A stretch of 64,000 nt of DNA from Xylaria sp. FL1777 (taxonomy: Eukaryota; Ascomycota; Sordariomycetes; Xylariales; Xylariaceae): NCBI GenBank assembly GCA_022578965.1, contig MU400579.1, positions 159,475-223,474 on the forward strand, read 5' to 3'. A program made the translations under genes and the position numbers. Shown piece after piece: positions 59,351 to 64,000 of the stretch (position 1 is its first letter; each line of letters begins with the position of its first letter). The notes beneath the pieces were generated by a model. It was not told where the DNA came from. It made no database searches and saw only the letters and a list, made by a program, of their open reading frames with translations.

Positions 59351-62300
59351 TGTTATAAAATTAGCATAAAGGTGGCCTTTAAAGCGGCTTAATGCCTTTA
59401 TATATACTTTATACCTCTTTTTTTGCTAGCTAAAGCTAAAGTTACATAATAATTTACTTAGCTTACTAAGCTTATAATAATTTAAGGCTTATTAAGTTTA
59501 TAATAATTTAAAGCTTATTAAGCTTATAATAATTTAATGCTTACTAAACTTGCAATAATTTAAGAAAAATTACTACTTTTTCTACTTTTTTTTTGTTTAT
59601 ATAATTATATACTTTTTATATTTAGTTATTTATTTAGTTCTAGTTTTTTAGCTATTAATTTTTTATAACTATTAAGCATTAATATATTTATTACTTTTAA
59701 TTCTTTAAAACTTTTATTAATATATAATAGTAAAAGTACTTTAAAAACTTTTTTAACGAACTACTATTAAAAATCCTATTATTACTTATAAATTAAAACT
59801 TTAAAAGTAAACCTGTTATATTAATATATAACAAGTTTATTATACTTTAATAGCTTTTTAATTAATAAAACTTAATATATAAAAACAAATATTAGTATAA
59901 AAAGTTAAATAATAAACAATTTACAAAATAAACTTTTAAAAGTATACTAAAAAAATATTTAAAAAATAAAAATGTTAAATAGCATTATATAAGTAAACTT
60001 TACTTAATAATTAATAAACTAGATTTAAGTTATGTTATTAAAAACAAAAAGTTAAAAATTAAGTTTAAAAATTTTAAAAACTTTTAAAACTAGTAATGTA
60101 CTAAAACAACAAACTTTAGTATTTTTATTAGCTACTTTTATTAAAAAAAAAGCAGTAATAAAAAAGAAAAAGTTAAGCAGTAGCAATAAAAAAAAACTAA
60201 CGTTAATGCTAGCGCTATAAAGTAAACTAGTTGCTTTAACTTAAAAAATAGCTTAAACATTAAGCGTTATAACTTTTAAACTAGCATAAATATTAGCTAT
60301 AATAATTAAAGCAGTAATAATATTTAATATTATAATAATAAGTTAAAGCTTTAAACAAATAATTATATTGCAATTAATATTAATATTATTACTAGCAAAC
60401 TTAACGCTTACTTTTATTACTACTATACTTAAAGTAATAACTTAAAATAAAAAACTTAACTTTTTATTACTACTATTGCTTTTATTATTAAGATTATTTA
60501 TAATATTAAAAATGCTAAACATTAAAAGTTTTAAACTTACTGCTTTAAAGCTTTATAATAAATTTATAAATATAAAAGCTTTTTTAAATTATGTTAAACT
60601 TTATTTAAAATAGCACTTTATTACTATTATAAAAAAAAATTAAAAAGTAATAACTATTTTATAGTTTTTATTAAAAAAAGTACTAAAATAGTTTTAACTT
60701 ATTTTAAAAAATTTTCTAAAAGCTAACAAGTTAACTAACTTTAAGCTAAAAATAAAAAAGATTTTTAAAAATTACGTTAAGTTTAAAAATTAAATAAAAG
60801 TATTATTTAAAAACACTTAAAAAGCAAAACATGCAAAAAAAGCATTTTATTGCTTAAAATAAATAAAAGCAGCAATAAATTATGCTATAAAATTTAAACA
60901 ATTAGCAGTAATTTTAAAATTATTTAAGCTTATATTATTTTACTTATTTTATAGTAAACTTAAAACTTAAGTTTAAAACAAACTATATAAAATAAATAAA
61001 CTAGCAAAAATTAATATATATATTAATATAGCTATTATAATTAATTAATAATTATTTAATTAGTACTTTAAAACTAAAAGAACTAAAAAAAACAAAAAAA
61101 AAAATACTTAAGAAAATATTAAATAAAAGTTTAAGCAAATTAATAAAGTTTAAAAATAACAATCTTAAAATATGTTTAAAGTTAAATATTATAACTATAA
61201 AAAAAAAAACACTTTTAAAAATAATGTTAATTTAAGAAAAAAAACAGAAAAAAAAGCTATAAAAAAGAAAAGATTTTTTAACTTAAAAAAAAAATACAAG
61301 TTATAAAAGTCTAAAATAATAAAAAACAATAAAGCAATTTAAAAAATACGTTTTTAAAGCAAAAGTATAAAGTTGCTATTTTAAATTAAAACAAAAGTAC
61401 TATATTAAATAAATTTAAATGCTTTATTTATATAAATTAAAATAAATAAACATACAAATATTATTTAAAAGCTTTATAGTTATTAAAACAAATTGCAAAA
61501 AGATATATTTGCTATATAAATAATTAAAGTTATTTAGTATATAATTTAAAAAAATAGTTTAACTAAAAGTAGTAAACAATAAAAAATAATAAATTAACAT
61601 AATTAGCAAACTTATAAAACTATAAAAACTTTAAACTACTAAAGCTTAAAATATAGCCTAAAAGAAAATTATATTTAAAAAAATAAAACTATAACTATAA
61701 ATAATATAATTATTAAACTAATTATAAACTATTAAAACATTTAGTTATTAAATAAACTTAAAAAAATAAAACTTATAAAACTTTAAAGCAAAAACAAATA
61801 AAATTAAAAGCTATAAAAAATACTATAAAAAAAAAACTAATAAAAATAAACAAAGTATTTTTATAGCTTAAACTGCTTTAAATATAACAAAACAAAAAAA
61901 TATTAATAGTTAGTACAAAAACTAATACGTTTTAAAAACTAAAGCTAGCAATTTAACTAATTGCTAAAAGTTATTATTATAATAAAATTATAATAAAAAA
62001 CAATAATAATATTTTATGCTTAAAAAATCTAAAATATAATAAAATATTATAGAATTATTATATAATATATTATTACTACTAATATTTACTTAATAAACTA
62101 AAAAATAATTAGTTTTTTAAACAAATTACAAAAATAAAAATATAAAACTTTTATAAATTAAAGTAGTTAGTTATAATTATAGTTTATTATAAAGATTTAT
62201 AAAAATTTGCAACATTTAAAAAAAATTTTAACTATACTTATAATACTATTTTAAAAAAATATAAAAACAACTGCTATAAATACTACTAGCTAATTAAAGC

Positions 62301-62417
62301 ATAATTATATTAAAAAATAGTTGCTAAAAATAAAAAAGCTTAAAAACTATAATTTAAAGCTTAATTAAAAGCAAAAATAAAACAAAGCACAATAATATCT
62401 AAAGTACAAAATAAAAT
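59351..62417 (+). repeat. 3.07-kb direct repeat, second copy
   Basis: Homologous end to end with 56283..59350 at an offset of 3,068 bp; the aligned parts I compared differ almost only by transitions. Homology ends at AAAATAAAAT (62417), where the first copy is interrupted by the start of this copy. Confidence 0.9.
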
Positions 62418-63500
62418 AAACATTTAAACATTTTACAAAAAAAAATCAAAAAACAAAATAAATATTTACTAAAAAAGCAACAAATAGCTAAAAAAACTAA
62501 GGCTTTATATAAAGTTTAATATAATAACTAGCAAAACTAATTTAAAGTTAAACTTATATATTAAAAAAAAAAGTATAATATTTTAATTAACTTAAAAGCA
62601 TAAGCTAATATAATTTTACTTAAAGTAATAAAATAAAATAAAATTTCCTAGAAATACAAGCAAAAATTCTAAAAAATTAAAAGATTTAATAAAAGTACTT
62701 TTAGCTATAATAATAGTTGCGTACTTAAAAAAACCAAACTTTTTAATATATTTATATAAAAATACAAAAAACAAATTATATTAAATATTACTAATATATT
62801 TAATTACAACATTATTTTAAAAATATTATAGCTAGAAATTAGCAACTTTTTAATCTAATAAAAAGCAAAAACTATTAATTAAGAAAGTAAAAAATAAAGC
62901 AAAAAAATTAAAAAAATCGCAAAAAAAATTCTAAATAAAATACTAAAAGTATATTATAAATTTTATAAACTATTTAAAAAAAGAAAAAAAAAAAAACTTC
63001 TTAAATATAGCTTATAAAATTATTATATCTTTATTAAAAAAAAATGTTAACTAAAGCTTTATTAAGTATATTATATAAGCTTAAATAAAACAAACGCTTT
63101 ATAGAAATATATTTAAAAAAACTTAATAAAAGGATTTTTAAAAAAATCTTAGTTATTTATTAAATATCTTATAGTACTAGTACTTAAAATAAAAAATAAA
63201 AAACAACTAATTAATAAAAAAAAAAAACTAGTATAACAAATAATAATTAATTATTAATTATTAAACATAATTACTATTATAAATAAATATTTTTTTATTT
63301 TGCTAGTAATTATAAAAGAAAACATTAATTAAGCAAAATAGTTTATAGCAGTTAATATTTTAAATAAATATTATGCTATTAAAATAGCTAAAAAAAAAAA
63401 ATAAAAAACTGTTATATAAACAGTATATAAACTATATAAGTATATAGTTATGCTATAAAAACTATAAAACATATTAGCTAGCTTTTAATATATAATAATA

Positions 63501-64000
63501 ATAATCCTATAAAAGTTTTTAAACAAATTTATGTTTATTTACTTAAATAATATTTTAATTTATTTTAAAACACTAAAAAAATACAAAAAATATATAACTT
63601 AAGTATTAAAAATACTTAAATAAGCAAAATTACAACTTAATATAAAAAAGTATATATAATATATATAAAAAATTAACTTTTTAAAATTTATAATTACTTT
63701 AAAACAAATATAAATTTAACAGTTAAAAATTAATATAATATAAAACTAAAAAATATTTAACTTAGCTATTATTATAAATATATAATAAGCATTAAAATTT
63801 TTAAACTATGTTTAAATGTTAATTTAAAACTTTAGAAAAATGGCATTTTACTTTATAAAATATACAAAAAAAAAATATAAAGAAAAATCCTTTTTAATTT
63901 TAAAGAAAGCTTAAAAAGCTTTTAAAAAACTAAAACTAAAAGTTATTTTTAACTTTATAGTTAAACTACTTAATCTACAAAAAAAAAAAAAGCTAAAAAT
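63501..64000 (+). pseudogene. Decayed gypsy reverse transcriptase and RNase H start
   Basis: 63537..63575 reads IYLNNILIYFKTL, the gypsy catalytic region YLDDILIYS-K-T with both Asp changed to Asn and Ser to Phe. The codons before it read NNIL-stop-KFLNKF, as expected upstream of this box. About 110 codons later, 63885..63930 reads LILKKA-stop-KAFKKLK. This is the gypsy W-T-x-E-x-Q-K-A-F-E-E-L-K segment at the RT/RNase H junction with Glu changed to Lys. Spacing and order are right for Ty3/gypsy. Confidence 0.82.

Larger units (their letters stand above)
44538..64000. other. Extremely AT-rich, RIP-degraded heterochromatin-like block
   Basis: Base composition changes abruptly from mixed to almost all A+T at about 44,530-44,550 and stays so to the right edge. 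Surviving C is mostly followed by T and surviving G mostly preceded by A. Decayed protein motifs and repeat-copy comparisons show changes that are overwhelmingly transitions. This is the footprint of RIP. No intact gene is present: all conceptual frames are riddled with stops, and the few longer ones are antisense to retrotransposon coding sequence. Confidence 0.92.
59351..64000 (+). mobile_element. Plus-strand Ty3/gypsy element, second nested copy, continues past edge
   Basis: Starts TGTTATAAAATTAGCAT. Positions 59351..62417 (3,067 bp) repeat 56283..59350, after which it reads into unique pol sequence. This includes a reverse transcriptase at about 63.5 kb and the start of RNase H near 63.88 kb. 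Integrase and the 3' LTR should lie to the right of the window. All frames are broken by stops. Confidence 0.85.

Noticed and set aside
1..64000. tRNA, rRNA, CRISPR arrays, telomeric repeats
   Set aside because: No paired internal promoter boxes, rRNA genes, spaced direct repeats or TTAGGG arrays were seen.

Overview
The window looks like nuclear DNA of a filamentous ascomycete. The evidence is: short GT..AG introns (about 50-175 nt) with fungal branch points, a GPI-anchored GH17 cell-wall glucanase, an AreA-GATA-like/DUF3295 protein, a CHY zinc-finger protein, and retrotransposons decayed by C-to-T change in the manner of repeat-induced point mutation (RIP). I cannot fix the genus. Gene density is low: five convincing complete genes, one gene running off the left edge, and a few weak candidates.

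Layout. (1) 1-212, minus strand: the spliced 5' part of an unknown coiled-coil gene, cut by the window edge. (2) 213-3329: mostly empty, with one possible decayed gene at about 1323-1744. (3) 3330-4003, plus: a small secreted protein with three exons. (4) 5096-6355, minus: GPI-anchored GH17 endo-beta-1,3-glucanase. (5) 7198-7872, minus: unknown acidic, probably nuclear protein. (6) 7.9-13.1 kb: gene-poor, with AT-rich palindromic pockets and weak candidates. (7) 13134-15197, plus: RWD-like/CHY zinc-finger protein. (8) 15.2-20.8 kb: gene-poor. (9) 20796-21326, plus: coiled-coil/glycine-zipper protein. (10) 21.3-28 kb: gene-poor, microsatellite-rich. (11) 27981-29803, minus: AreA-GATA-like + DUF3295 protein with one intron. 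(12) 29.8-44.5 kb: about 15 kb with no convincing gene. (13) From 44,538 to the right edge: an abrupt change to extremely AT-rich DNA.

The AT-rich block can be read as a nest of RIP-degraded LTR retrotransposons. The outermost is a minus-strand Ty3/gypsy element (left end at about 44,538) whose decayed reverse-transcriptase motifs lie at 46.7-47.0 kb. A complete minus-strand Ty1/copia element (48,077-55,452) has inserted into it. It has two 287-bp LTRs, TGTTA/TAACA ends and a TAATT target-site duplication. At 56,283 a plus-strand Ty3/gypsy element begins. At 59,351 a second copy of that family begins inside it, giving a 3.07-kb direct repeat. The second copy continues past the right edge and carries a reverse transcriptase whose YLDD has become YLNN. 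Each element still shows its diagnostic motifs, with changes of the kind expected from C-to-T and G-to-A mutation.

The genes do not form a cluster or pathway. They are dispersed housekeeping, cell-wall or secreted-protein genes beside a heterochromatic block that may be an AT isochore or a pericentromeric region. I found no new enzymatic system; the best discoveries are the retrotransposon nest, the edge gene and the small secreted protein.
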